Origin: Fredericiella sp963839515
GTDB taxonomy: Bacteria > Chloroflexota > Anaerolineae > Caldilineales > Caldilineaceae
Length of the DNA stretch: 64,000 nucleotides
Direction of reading: 5' to 3'
Assembly (NCBI GenBank): GCA_963839515.1
Contig: CAWIVN010000001.1
Coordinates: 186,001 to 250,000, forward strand
The translations under genes were made by a program, and so were the position numbers. The notes beneath the pieces are model-generated. The model was given only the letters and a program-made list of their open reading frames with translations. It did not search any database and had not been told where the DNA came from. Below are positions 27,740 to 36,521 of this stretch, piece after piece; the first letter of the stretch is position 1; each line of letters begins with the position of its first letter.

Positions 27740-28520
27740 AACGCGCAATGGGCGTCACGGGGTACGTCAGCGCCGGGGACAGCCTGGTGACAGCAGAGTT
27801 GTGCGGAGCATGGTCGAAGAACGCACGCCGAGCAGAAAGGGTGCGGCTGCCCGATCGCCCCACAAGCCGAAAGGGGAAGCGCAGGTTGCTGTGGCACGGG
27901 GCAGTTTGCCGTTCATGGGTGGGGCTGACGCTTGTATGGCGATGCGCCGGCCTCGCGACGGGGTAGCCCTCTGAACAAGTGGTATTTCACGAGATCAATG
28001 CACCGCCCAAAATGGAAGGCGAGACCAGCAGTCTATGTGCACGATTGGCGAGGCATGGCCGCCGTCCTACTCGACTGCGCTTGCGCAATCCAACGCAAAA
28101 AGCAACGACTGTGAACGAATTGGCTGGGCAGCTCCCCAACCACGCCTGGAAACGTGCCACCATTAAGGAAGGCAGCAAAGGTCCATCATCTGTGATTTTG
28201 CCTTCCTGCGTATCACGAAAGCGGGGTGGTTTGCCGCCGCACAGGTATGGCTCGTCATCCGCCGTAATCTGGAGCAACCGGACGAAATCAAGTTCTATTC
28301 AGCAACGCCCCAGCGACGATCCCCTGGCAAGACCTCGTGCGCAGCGGCATGCGCTGGCCGATCGAAATCATCTTGAAGAAGGCAAAGGCGAAATCGGTTT
28401 TGACCACTATGAAACCCGTAGCTGGCTGGGCTGGCATCATCATATGCTGTTGGTTGCCTCGCTCATCACTTCTTGGTCCGGCTCAGAGTGCGCCGAAGGT
28501 ACGGGGTATTGACTATCTAT
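27740..28520 (+). mobile_element. Decayed IS701-family transposase remnant
   Basis: No frame is open throughout. Pieces in different frames are still legible: GDSxVVRSMVEER near 27775-27825 (second-Asp region of the DDE domain), VNELAGQLPNHAWKRATIKEGSKGP in two parts near 28110-28185, LVRSGMRWPIE near 28335-28365, and EEGKGEIGFDHYETRSWLGW then HHHMLLVASL near 28370-28455, the last being the family signature with the catalytic Glu. At least three frameshifts. Terminal inverted repeats and a target duplication were not identified. Old insertion, no longer active. Confidence 0.75.
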
Positions 28521-29305
28521 CAGGTAAGCCTGTTGCTCAAGTGTATGAAAAGTAGTTTCAATGATGCTGAGCTATGCGCATGGTGTATAAAAAAAGCCAA
28601 TCCCAGGCATAGAACCAGGCTACGCCGGGAGCTCTGCCATGCCACCACGATCGGCAGGCAGGCCAGGAAGAAGAGCACGCTGCGGACAAACAGGATCGGC
28701 AGCAGTTGATTCAGCGGTGGAATCTGCAGCCCGTACAAACCCTGGAGATAGTATTCGATCGTAAATGGAACGACGAGCAGCCCGAAGCAGTAATAGATGG
28801 GCATGAAAATGACCGCGCCCAGGCCCAACCTCCATGTCCGGCTGTTGGCGGAGTAGCGGCTGAAAAACGATCTGGCCGCGGCGGCTAAGCCAGGCCTCCT
28901 GTCTGGGGGTGGAAAGAGCCAAGCAACTGCTGCCGCCACCAGGAGGCTCGGGACCAGAAAGGTGACAATGCTGAACCAGAAGCCAGACGCCATGCTGCCG
29001 AAAAACGAAGCCTCGATTTGATTGTTCAAGGAATTGGTCACCCAGGTGAACCACGCCAGCATGAGTGCACGCATCCAAAACGCCCCCGCGATAAATCGGG
29101 AAAGCCCGATCAAAACCAGCACCCAGAGCGGGCTTTCCAGCATCATGTACAACCCCGCGGCCGCGGGATCGAGGCCCTTGGGCAGCGGCGGCGCCGGCAG
29201 GGTAAGCGCCGTTGCCAGCATCCCGCCCAACGCCAGGCCGGCCGCGAAGGCGGCGACACACACGAGCAGCTTGCCGAGGTTGATAAGCACAAAGCGCCAG
29301 TTCAT
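28520..29305 (-). pseudogene. 5' fragment of a multi-pass membrane-protein gene
   Basis: 261-residue frame with five or six TM helices (LVCVAAFAAGLALGG, WVLVLIGLSRFIAGAFW, LLVAAAVAWLF, VIFMPIYYCFGLLVV, VLFFLACLPIVVAWQ). The genuine part probably ends near LCLGLAFFIH (about 28580); the last 20 residues read into flanking DNA of the transposase remnant. The family is not recognised. The 3' part appears to be 27511-27711. Read alone it lacks its last two helices. Confidence 0.55.
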
Positions 29306-29946
29306 AGATCAGAGCCCCTTCCATCTCCTACGGCAAGCATAGCCGCCGCGCGCTTGGCCAGGCAACTGCCCTTGGTCAAGTCCTGACCTCGACCATCGGA
29401 CAGTTCATGCGGATCGCTACCTTTGCCTTCTGCCACAAAATGTCCGGCGACCCGTCGAGGACCTTCATACGACAACCCCAACCCGCTGATCTACGCGCCC
29501 CTAAATGAAACTGGCATGCAGCGCGTTCGAACCGGGCGTGTGAGCAGCTCCACCGCGCGATTTCCGCCGGCCGGCACTCACGCTCACCTACGCGCCCCTG
29601 CTATGTATCCAGGTATGTAGCGCCGGCTGCCGGAAATAGGTGCGCTGTGTCTATATAGAAGAAGCTCCCACATTCTAAAGGGTATCACTCTATGCGTACG
29701 CACCCTTTCGGGGTCATAGTCATTGAAGACGACGATGCAGACCCTGGCACCTCGCATCGTTCGGCCCCGCGTGCCTGGCTCGCCCCACGCCACCTTGCCT
29801 GCCCACCGTTCGGTGGGGCGAGCCTCGCACGGTTGCCACGTATGCGTGCTCACTAGACGGCGACCGCGGCGGTATGGCACAATTGTGCTAGGATTGATCG
29901 TACAAGCGCCGTGCGCCGCCAGCAAGACTATTAGAAAATTTGCCCC
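29306..29946. other. 641-base gap
   Basis: No supported gene. Holds the palindromic repeat A copy 1 (29770-29831) and an imperfect hairpin AAAGGGT (29677-29683) with ACCCTTT (29702-29708) around a TGCGTACGCA core. The short phrase CTACGCGCCCCT occurs twice (near 29489 and 29590). It should contain the promoter of the subtilase gene at 29947, but none close to consensus was found. Confidence 0.5.
29770..29831. repeat. Dispersed palindromic repeat, family A, copy 1
   Basis: Left arm CGTGCCTGGCTCGCCCCAC (29770-29788), right arm GTGGGGCGAGCCTCGCACG (29813-29831): 17 of 19 paired, loop 24 bases. A second element with the same ends lies at 40240-40301. The loops differ, so the arms are the conserved part, as in a small MITE or REP-like element. 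Confidence 0.65.
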
Positions 29947-31225
29947 ATGATCGAAAAGTTTATTGCCCTGCGCCGTTCCCCGCACAAGGAAGCCGCCACC
30001 CAAGCAACCCATAGCGTTGCGGAGTCTCGCACTGTCATGGTGGAGGCGGCGCAGCAGCCCAATACGACGGAGCAATTGGAGCATATTGGCCTGGAGGTGC
30101 TGGATCCGTGTGAGCATAACGCCGACGGCGACAACAGCTTGTGGCCACTGTGCTACCTGGATGCCTATGTGATAGAGGCGGACGACCCGCAGGTCGCCCG
30201 GAAGGCGCGCAAGATGCTGGAGCCGGACTATATGATCGTTCCCAATGCCGAGTTGGCGCTGGCGGCGCCGGCACGCGGACGGCTGTACCAGCGGCTGCCA
30301 AAAAGACGCTCGCACGTGGCCGGATGCCAGCGGCGTTGCGCTGGCCCATGCGCAGTCCATTCGCGGCCAGGGAACGCTCGTCTGCATCTTGGATACAGGT
30401 GTGGATGCGGACCACACTGAACTGCGGCGCAAGGTTATCGACTTTCGCTACATACCACTGGATCCGCGCCGCGGCGTGATGCGCGACGTGCGCGGCTTTG
30501 ACGTCGACGGCCACGGCACGCATGTCAGTGGCGTCATCGCCGGACGCAACGTGGGCGTCGCACCGGACGTCGACTTGATGGTGGCGGCCGTGCTGGAAAG
30601 CGAAACACTCAGGACCAGCTTGGAGCGTGTGGTGGTGGCGCTCAACTGGCTGTTGGCCCAGTTCGAGGATCCTGCCAACCGCGACAAGGCCGTCATCGTC
30701 AACATGTCGCTGGGATTTATGCGTTCGTCGCTCGACCGGACGGACCTGGAGAACCCGGTGCAAGGTTTTCAGAAGGTGCTGTCGACTCTGCTCGACGAGT
30801 TTCACGTGCTGCCGATCTGCGCCGTCGGCAATGAAGGCACCGATTCTGTCCGTGCGCCCGCCTATTTTGGCGACACGCTGTCGGTGGGGGCAGTCGATTA
30901 CGAATTGCAGGTGGCAGGTTTCAGCGGCAGCGGCACATCGCCCCTGACCGGCGAAATGGAGCCGAACTTGATGGGGTATGGTGTGGACATACTTTCCAGT
31001 TTCGAGCGCACCGTATACAATCGGAGCCTGTATCGCAAGATGAGCGGCACGAGCATGGCCGCCCCGTATGTGACGGGTATCGCCGCCCTGTATGCTGCGC
31101 AGCATCCCGAGCTGCAGGGCCGTGCGCTGTGGCAGCGCCTGGTGAAGACTGCACTGCCGTTGGCTGCGCCCCGCACCCGTACCGGTGCCGGACTGGCGCG
31201 ATTTGTACAGGAGGATCAATCATGA
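29947..31225 (+). pseudogene. Subtilisin-like protease with a frameshift between prodomain and catalytic domain
   Basis: Joined length about 425 residues. The first frame (from ATG 29947) gives a prodomain-like part ending EPDYMIVPNAELALAAP; from about 30300 the next frame carries DASGVALAHAQS, then Asp in LVCILDTGVD, His in DGHGTHVSG, Asn-bearing NMSLG and AVGNEG, and Ser in SGTSMAAPYV, all S8 family marks. The frames meet at CCAAAAAGAC (30299-30308), a run of five A, where one base shift joins them. No signal peptide, so it would be cytoplasmic or leave by a special route. Could be a sequencing error, a slippage site or a true pseudogene. The catalytic part alone could only start at ATG 30245, inside the prodomain. 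Confidence 0.7.
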
Positions 31226-31587
31226 GCGCAGCGCCATCAGCTTCGAGTTCGAGCGGGGCTGCCCATGCCTCGCCGTGGATGAACGTTATGGTTGAATTTT
31301 CGCGCACCAATGCCTACGACCAGGACAAACTCAGCCGCGGTGAGCGCTATCGCTGCCTGCGCGACAACGCACAGCGCCATCGCGAGGAACTGGAAGCCTG
31401 GATTGCCAGCGAAGGCTTGCAAAGCGAAGTCAAGGACGTCGGCGACGCCCTCGCCTTCGACCTGTTATTTGTGACTGCCACGCCGCAGGCCGCCGCCGCC
31501 CTTAACCGGGCTCCCGGTGTAGTGGCGGTGCGGCCGGCCGGCGACCTGGTCGGTCCTGGCGGTGGTGCAGCGCTTGCCTATGTCTAA
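31222..31587 (+). CDS. Small propeptide-like protein coupled to the subtilase
   Basis: 121 residues. ATG 31222 overlaps the subtilase stop (ATGA) and has an excellent AGGAGG site inside the subtilase gene. The body (MVEFSRTNAYDQDKL to the C-terminus) ends FDLLFVTATPQAAAALNRAP and GVVAVRP, a pattern like the end of I9 subtilisin propeptides (a strand, a helix with evenly spaced Ala/Leu, then a buried VVAV-type strand). I infer a stand-alone inhibitor or folding helper acting in trans on the neighbouring protease. It has no signal peptide. The identification rests on pattern, not on a database match. Confidence 0.55.
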   Translation: MSAAPSASSSSGAAHASPWMNVMVEFSRTNAYDQDKLSRGERYRCLRDNAQRHREELEAWIASEGLQSEVKDVGDALAFDLLFVTATPQAAAALNRAPGVVAVRPAGDLVGPGGGAALAYV

Positions 31588-32863
31588 TCCTGCTAATCCT
31601 GCTAATCCTACTGAGTCGCGCTACGCCATGCTCCCTGTGCCCGCTGCGCTGGAGATCGTGCTGGCGCAGGCACAGCCGCTCGAGTCGATCGAAGTCCCGC
31701 TCGCTGTGGCGTTGGGCCGCGTGCTGGCGGTCCCCGTACAGGCGCACGACCCACTGCCGCCGTTTGCCGCCTCGATCAAGGATGGGTACGCCGTGTGGGC
31801 GGGCGACGGCCCCGGCGAGTACCCGGTCGCCGGCGAGGCAACGGCGGGCCGCATGCCGTCGTTTCAGGTGACGCCGGGTAGCGTGGCCTATATAACCACC
31901 GGGGCGCCGCTGCCGCCGGGCGCCGATGCTGTGGTCATGGTGGAAGAGACGGAACTGCTGCCGCAACGAGATGGGGTTGCGTACGTGCGCATCGGCCGGC
32001 GTGTCAAGCCGGGCGCAGATGTGCGACCGATCGGCTACGATGTGGCGACCGGGGAGGAAGTGTTGGCGGCCGGTGTGCGGCTGGGAGCGGCGGAGTTGGG
32101 GCTGCTGACGACCGTCGGCCAGGCGACCATACCCGTCGTGCGCCAGCCGCGCGTGGCCGTGCTGTCGACGGGTGACGAACTCGCAGATCCAGGCGCCGCC
32201 TTGCTGCCCGGCAAAATTCGCGACAGCAACCGCATCACGCTGTTGGCGGCTGTGGCTTTGGCCGGTGCCGAGGCGATCGACCTCGGGATTGCGCCCGACG
32301 ACCAGGATCTGCTCCAAGCCAAGCTGCAGCAGGGCCTGCGCCAGGCCGACGTGGTCGTGACTTCGGGCGGCGTTTCGATGGGCAACCTGGACTTTATCAA
32401 GCCCCTGCTCGAGGCCGCCGGGAGCGTGCACTTTGGACGGCTGCTCATGAAGCCGGGCAAGCCGCTCACGTTTGCCACGGTCGAGGTGGATGGGCGCCGC
32501 CGGCTCGTGTTCGGGCTGCCGGGCAACCCGGTGAGCAGCCTGGTCACCTTCTATTTGCTCGGCGTACCGGCCATCCGCAAGCTGGCTGGTTGGGCAGACC
32601 CGGCGTTGCGCCGCGTGCGCGCTGACCTGGCGCAGCCGCTGCCGCTTGACCCCGATCGGCCCGAGTACCATCGTGTCATGTTACACTGGGATGCTGCTGC
32701 AAATGGCGGGCACGGCGGCTTTGTCGCCGCCAGCACGGGCAGCCAGGCGAGCAGCCGGCTGCTGAGCATGCGCTCGGCCAATGCCTTGTTGGAACTGCCG
32801 GCCGGCAGCGGCGTACTGCCGGCGGGGACGCCGGTGGACGCCCTGCTGATCGGCGAGCTGTAA
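31580..32863 (+). CDS. moeA: Molybdopterin molybdenumtransferase MoeA
   Basis: 427 residues from ATG 31580, which lies inside the end of the small gene (8-base overlap). Residues 2-9 are an NPANPANP repeat from 9-base DNA repeats. Marks: LPPFAASIKDGYAV (substrate loop, about 55-68), YITTGAPLPPGADAVVMVEE (about 99-118), STGDEL (about 195), GKIRDSN, TSGGVSMGNLDF (about 263-274), LFGLPGNPVSS-type PGNP loop (about 315), and a C-terminal domain IV. MoeA inserts molybdate into adenylated molybdopterin. First gene of the moeA-moaC-moaD-moaE group; moaA, moaB and mogA are not in the window. Confidence 0.95.
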   Translation: MSNPANPANPTESRYAMLPVPAALEIVLAQAQPLESIEVPLAVALGRVLAVPVQAHDPLPPFAASIKDGYAVWAGDGPGEYPVAGEATAGRMPSFQVTPGSVAYITTGAPLPPGADAVVMVEETELLPQRDGVAYVRIGRRVKPGADVRPIGYDVATGEEVLAAGVRLGAAELGLLTTVGQATIPVVRQPRVAVLSTGDELADPGAALLPGKIRDSNRITLLAAVALAGAEAIDLGIAPDDQDLLQAKLQQGLRQADVVVTSGGVSMGNLDFIKPLLEAAGSVHFGRLLMKPGKPLTFATVEVDGRRRLVFGLPGNPVSSLVTFYLLGVPAIRKLAGWADPALRRVRADLAQPLPLDPDRPEYHRVMLHWDAAANGGHGGFVAASTGSQASSRLLSMRSANALLELPAGSGVLPAGTPVDALLIGEL

Positions 32864-32875
32864 GCGAGAACATAC

Positions 32876-33349
32876 ATGAGCCAGTTGACCCATCTTGACG
32901 AACGTGGCCAGGCGGCCATGGTCGACGTCGGCGAGAAAGCCGTCACCGTACGCACGGCCGTGGCGCAGGCGGAAGTGCACATGCTGCCCACTACCCTGGC
33001 AGCCATTCGCGACGGCGATGTGCCCAAGGGCGATGTGCTGGCGGCCGCTCGCATTGCCGGCATCATGGCTGCCAAGCGCACGCCTGAGCTGATCCCGCTC
33101 TGCCACACGCTGCTGCTGTCGAAGGTGGCAGTTGACTTTGAACTGGACGACGCGCGCAGCTGCGTAGTGATCACGACTACCGTGCGCTGCACAGGCCAGA
33201 CAGGCGTCGAGATGGAGGCGCTGACGGCAGCTAGCGTGGCGGCGCTGACGATCTACGACATGGCCAAGGCGCTAGAGAAGACGATGACCATCAGCAACCT
33301 GCGCCTGCTGGAGAAGCAGGGCGGCAAGTCAGGCGACTGGCACAGATAG
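32876..33349 (+). CDS. moaC: Cyclic pyranopterin monophosphate synthase MoaC
   Basis: 157 residues. MVDVGEKAVTVRTAVA (about 14-29), GDVLAAARIAGIMAAKRT (about 53-70), PLCHTLLLSKV (about 74-84, catalytic His) and a GVEMEALTAASVAALTIYDM stretch (about 108-127), with KALEKTM (catalytic Lys) are complete. It converts the MoaA product to cPMP. It follows moeA by 12 bases. Confidence 0.95.
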   Translation: MSQLTHLDERGQAAMVDVGEKAVTVRTAVAQAEVHMLPTTLAAIRDGDVPKGDVLAAARIAGIMAAKRTPELIPLCHTLLLSKVAVDFELDDARSCVVITTTVRCTGQTGVEMEALTAASVAALTIYDMAKALEKTMTISNLRLLEKQGGKSGDWHR

Positions 33350-33386
33350 AACCAGGATTAGCGGAAGAGACGGAAACGGCAAGCAT

Positions 33387-33641
33387 ATGCAGATTCGTGT
33401 TCGACTTTTCGCCACGCTGCGCCAACTGGCGGGCTGGCCGCAGCAGGGACTTGAAGTGGCGGAAGGCGCAACGGTGGCCGATGCCCTGGCCGAGCTGGAC
33501 CGGCGCTACCCACAGCTGACGGTGACCAAGCGCACAATCTATGTGGCCGTCAACCAGGAGTATGCAAAAAGCACGCAAGTTCTGCACGCCGGCGATGAAC
33601 TAGCCCTGTTCCCCCCCGTGTCCGGCGGCAAAGCTCTTTGA
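33387..33641 (+). CDS. moaD: Molybdopterin synthase small subunit MoaD, tail altered
   Basis: 84 residues, ubiquitin-like fold: RVRLFATLRQLAGW, ATVADALAEL, VNQEY, ELALFPPVSGG. MoaD must end in Gly-Gly, because the last Gly becomes the thiocarboxylate that donates sulfur to cPMP. Here the reading continues KAL before the stop. Those bases belong to a copy of the moaE start placed directly after the GG codons, so the native stop has been lost in a rearrangement. It may need proteolysis, or be inactive with another MoaD elsewhere. Confidence 0.85.
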   Translation: MQIRVRLFATLRQLAGWPQQGLEVAEGATVADALAELDRRYPQLTVTKRTIYVAVNQEYAKSTQVLHAGDELALFPPVSGGKAL

Positions 33642-33685
33642 GCTCACCGACCAGCCGCTCTCGCTCGACGACGTGGCCGTGCGTG
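33630..33685 (+). pseudogene. Duplicated 5' fragment of moaE
   Basis: 56 bases that match 33788-33843 of moaE at 51 positions. Read in the moaE frame it gives KLFELTDQPLSLDDVAVR and stops about 9 codons later at 33709-33711. It has no start and is fused to the end of moaD in another frame. It records a tandem duplication or deletion between moaD and moaE. Confidence 0.85.
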
Positions 33686-33773
33686 CGTGGCGCTGCCCCC
33701 CATACACTCGCTGAACTTCAACCCTGTGGGCAGCGCCTCGCACGGGTTTGCAGCTTGAAGAAAGGAATAACCG

Positions 33774-34235
33774 ATGGCTACACCCAAAAAGCTCTTTGAA
33801 ATCACCGACCAGCCGCTCTCGCTCGACGACGTGGCGGCCCGTGTAACCCGCCCCAACTGCGGTGCCATTACCACCTTTGCCGGCATCGTGCGCGGCGAAA
33901 CTGTCACCAGTGACGGGACGCGCGGTACCGATTTCCTCAACTATGAAGCTTACGCTGAAATGGCGGAGCAGATGCTGGCGCGCATTGGCGACGAGATCAA
34001 GCAGCAGTGGCCCAAGGTGGAACTTGTCAGCATTCTGCACCGCACCGGCCGGTTGGAAATCGGCGAACCCAGCGTCGTCATTGCTGTATCGACGCCTCAC
34101 CGGGGCGACGGCTGCTTTGAGGCCTGCCGCTACGCCATCGAACGGCTCAAGGCAATCGTGCCGATCTGGAAGCAGGAGAATTGGACGGACGGCAGTGTCT
34201 GGATCGAGGGTCCGCAGCAGCCTGAGCTGACGTAG
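33774..34235 (+). CDS. moaE: Molybdopterin synthase catalytic subunit MoaE
   Basis: 153 residues. CGAITTFAGIVRGET (about 25-39), LNYEAYAEMAEQM (about 54-66), HRTGRLEIGEPSVVIAVS (about 87-104), HRGDGCFEACRYAIERLKAI (two parts), and the catalytic Lys region IWKQENWTDGSVWIEG (about 129-144) are complete. It forms molybdopterin from cPMP with MoaD sulfur. The ATG has AAGGAA 8 bases upstream. Last of the four genes. Confidence 0.94.
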   Translation: MATPKKLFEITDQPLSLDDVAARVTRPNCGAITTFAGIVRGETVTSDGTRGTDFLNYEAYAEMAEQMLARIGDEIKQQWPKVELVSILHRTGRLEIGEPSVVIAVSTPHRGDGCFEACRYAIERLKAIVPIWKQENWTDGSVWIEGPQQPELT

Positions 34236-34249
34236 CTGACGTAGCCTAG

Positions 34250-35203
34250 CTACACCAACGATTGCGGATCGAGCAGTGTATTGACCTCGGCCAGCTCGTC
34301 GGCGGTCAACGACCAATCCGCACTCTTGGCGTTCGCCAGGAGCTGCGTAGTGCTCGTTGCTCCCGAGATCACGGAGCTGGCCTCAGGATGGGCCAGCAGC
34401 CAGGCATGCGCAAGCTCCGTCAACGTGTGGCCGTGTGCCGCGCTCCATGCTTCCAGCCCTGCCAGCTTGTCGTAATTGCCTTCTGTCATATACGCCTGTA
34501 CATAAGGGCTTGTCTCGCCGCGCGATCCGGTTGGCGCTGGGGCGCCGCGCTGGTATTTGCCCGTCAGAAAGCCGCCGGCCAGGGGGAAATACGGCAGAAT
34601 GCCGACATGATAGGCAGCACAGAACGGGAGCACCTCGCGTTCCAGTTCGCGCTCAAACATGTGATAGTGGTTTTGAATGCTGACAAACGGCGTCCAGTGG
34701 TTCCATTCGGCGAGCAAATTGGCGCGCGCCAGCTGCCATGCCATATAGTTGGACGCGCCGATATACCGCACCTTGCCGCTGCGCACCAAGTCGTCCAGTG
34801 CACGCAGGGTCTCCTCGATCGGGGTGTCGGCGTCCCAGCGATGTATCTGGTACAGATCGATATGGTCGCTCTGCAGGCGGCGCAGACTGTCTTCCACCGC
34901 TGTTATCAGGTGATAGCGAGAAGCGCCCTTGTCATTTGGACCATCGCCCGTGGCATTAAAACCTTTAGTAGCCAGAACCACTCTGTTCCACTTGCCCTTA
35001 AGCGCCACCCCCAGCGTGCTCTCGGAACGACCCTGTTGATACACATCGGCGGTGTCGATGAAATTGATCCCGAGATCGATTGCCGTCTCGACAATTTGGC
35101 TGACACCGGCCTGATCTACCTTCCCACCGAACTGGTTGGTGCCCAATCCAATCGTTGAAACTTGCAACCCAGAACGGCCTAAGTGGCGATATTGGATAGT
35201 CAT
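34250..35203 (-). CDS. Aldo/keto reductase
   Basis: 317 residues, normal for the family. Catalytic set: Asp in DTADVYQQG (Tyr of the same motif near residue 54), Lys in VLATKGF (about 79), His in YQIHRWD (about 121). C-terminal NADP site: SSVISGATSTTQLLANAKSADW. Reduces carbonyl groups with NADPH; substrate unknown. Single gene facing moaE, with a 14-base convergent gap and no clear terminator. Confidence 0.9.
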   Translation of the reverse strand: MTIQYRHLGRSGLQVSTIGLGTNQFGGKVDQAGVSQIVETAIDLGINFIDTADVYQQGRSESTLGVALKGKWNRVVLATKGFNATGDGPNDKGASRYHLITAVEDSLRRLQSDHIDLYQIHRWDADTPIEETLRALDDLVRSGKVRYIGASNYMAWQLARANLLAEWNHWTPFVSIQNHYHMFERELEREVLPFCAAYHVGILPYFPLAGGFLTGKYQRGAPAPTGSRGETSPYVQAYMTEGNYDKLAGLEAWSAAHGHTLTELAHAWLLAHPEASSVISGATSTTQLLANAKSADWSLTADELAEVNTLLDPQSLV

Positions 35204-35274
35204 CTCTTGATTCCAGTCAGCATATGTGCGTACTCCCGCCGCATGCAGTTGGCAGTTGCGCTTATCCGCTCACA

Positions 35275-35707
35275 TTACAGCCGGATCTTGCCTTCCACCG
35301 GTGCGCCCGTTTCCCCCGCCGGCGGCAGCGGCCCCGGGGCGTGCCGTATACGCTTAGCGCATAGATAAGCCAGCGCCATGCGCTGCACTTCCTCGGCGCT
35401 CAGTTGGGCAGTGTGAATTCGCAGGTCCGCCTCGGCGTAAGCATTGTGCAGCCGCTGGCGTTCGACGGCGAGGTTGGCGTCGTCCCAGCTGACGTCGGGA
35501 CGGCGCTGCTGTTGGACTTCCAAGCTGCAGTCGAGATAGATCAGCACGCGCGGTATGTCAAATTGTTTCCAGAGGGTAGCCGAGTGGCTGTGCTCCTGGC
35601 TGACGGCACGCGGCATCATAGCCATGTTCGCGCAGGGCTCGCACCAGGGTGGTCTTGCCACCGGCGCTGACGCCGACAACCTTGATGAGGGGCAGCTTTT
35701 GTACCAT
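35275..35707 (-). pseudogene. P-loop nucleotide kinase-like gene with a frameshift
   Basis: From ATG 35707 the first frame reads LIKVVGVSAGGKTTLVRALREHGYD with a Walker A loop GVSAGGKTT, then stops out of register; the next frame continues PRAVSQEHSHSATLWKQFD, then IPRVLIYLDCSLEVQQQRR, DVSWDDANLAVERQRLH and ends at 35275. They join at GATGCCGCG (around 35638-35646) by dropping one base. Joined length about 143 residues, a small P-loop kinase of unknown substrate. Confidence 0.6.
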
Positions 35708-35804
35708 GTTGCTGCTGAGTAAAGCCTTATTTGCTGCGCTGCGCAGTGAGCAGGCTACCCAACTGGCAATCTGCGCCGCTGTGCGCGGCTCGCGTAGGGC
35801 TGGG

Positions 35805-36521
35805 TTAGATCGGAAAGCGGGCACTGAGGCGCCGGATGCCGATGTCGTCGACCTGCGGCATGATCTTCACCACCAGTACGGTAGCATCGTCGCGCGGCCG
35901 CCCCTTGTCAAGGTTCAGGGCTGTATCCAGAATGGCGTCGGCGATGACTTGGGCCGGGCAGTCGCCGGAGGGGTCGCTGGCCAGTACGACGCCGGGCAGG
36001 TTGATCACGCTGCCGGTGAGGGCGCCGGCGCTCCAAACACCATCGGTAAAGACGACGAGCGTCAACAGCGCAGTCAGCGGCAGCTCGGTGATGGCCGGCT
36101 TGGTGTTGCGGTGAATGCCCACCGCTTCAGAGGGCGTGTCCAGCCAGGCAAACTCCTCGTCGTGGCGCAGCAAGCTTGGGCAGCGGGCGTTGCGGCTGAT
36201 CACGAGCGTGCGCGTGACAAGGTCCACGCTGACGATGTTGAGTTCGGCACTGACCTTTCCCTCGCGCTCGGTGTGCAGATAGTCATGGGTGGCGCGCGCC
36301 ACGGCACCGTCACGCACGCCCTCGGCCAGCAAGCTGATGGCCTTGCGCACCACCAGGTTGCTGATGGCCTTGGCGCTCCGGCCGGAACGCTGGCCATCGG
36401 CTACGACCGCGCTGAGGCCGCCCTTGGGACGTTCCACCACTTCGACGGTGTCGCCACTCTCCGCCGAAGCGTACTTGTTGATCTTGGCCACGGCCATCTG
36501 CACTTCGTACTGTGCGCTCAT
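35805..36521 (-). CDS. PP2C/SpoIIE-type serine/threonine phosphatase-like protein
   Basis: 238 residues from ATG 36521, which overlaps the stop of the HTH gene by 4 bases. Metal-site motifs of the PPM fold: VVADGQRSG (about residue 37-45), VVFTDGVWSAG (about 160-170) and PRDDATVLVVKI (about 211-222). It dephosphorylates Ser/Thr phosphoproteins or anti-anti-sigma factors. Coupled translation with a DNA-binding protein suggests a small regulatory pair; the next gene upstream encodes a CPFLG membrane protein. Confidence 0.85.
   Translation of the reverse strand: MSAQYEVQMAVAKINKYASAESGDTVEVVERPKGGLSAVVADGQRSGRSAKAISNLVVRKAISLLAEGVRDGAVARATHDYLHTEREGKVSAELNIVSVDLVTRTLVISRNARCPSLLRHDEEFAWLDTPSEAVGIHRNTKPAITELPLTALLTLVVFTDGVWSAGALTGSVINLPGVVLASDPSGDCPAQVIADAILDTALNLDKGRPRDDATVLVVKIMPQVDDIGIRRLSARFPI

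Noticed and set aside
29515..29545. GTTCGAACC-like phrase resembling a tRNA T loop
   Set aside because: The flanking bases do not form a T stem and no acceptor or anticodon arm is found around it.
29584..30432. Long minus-strand open frame opposite the subtilase start
   Set aside because: 282 codons but no family features, and it lies opposite the clearly coding prodomain and catalytic frames; GC-rich third positions make such shadows frequent here.
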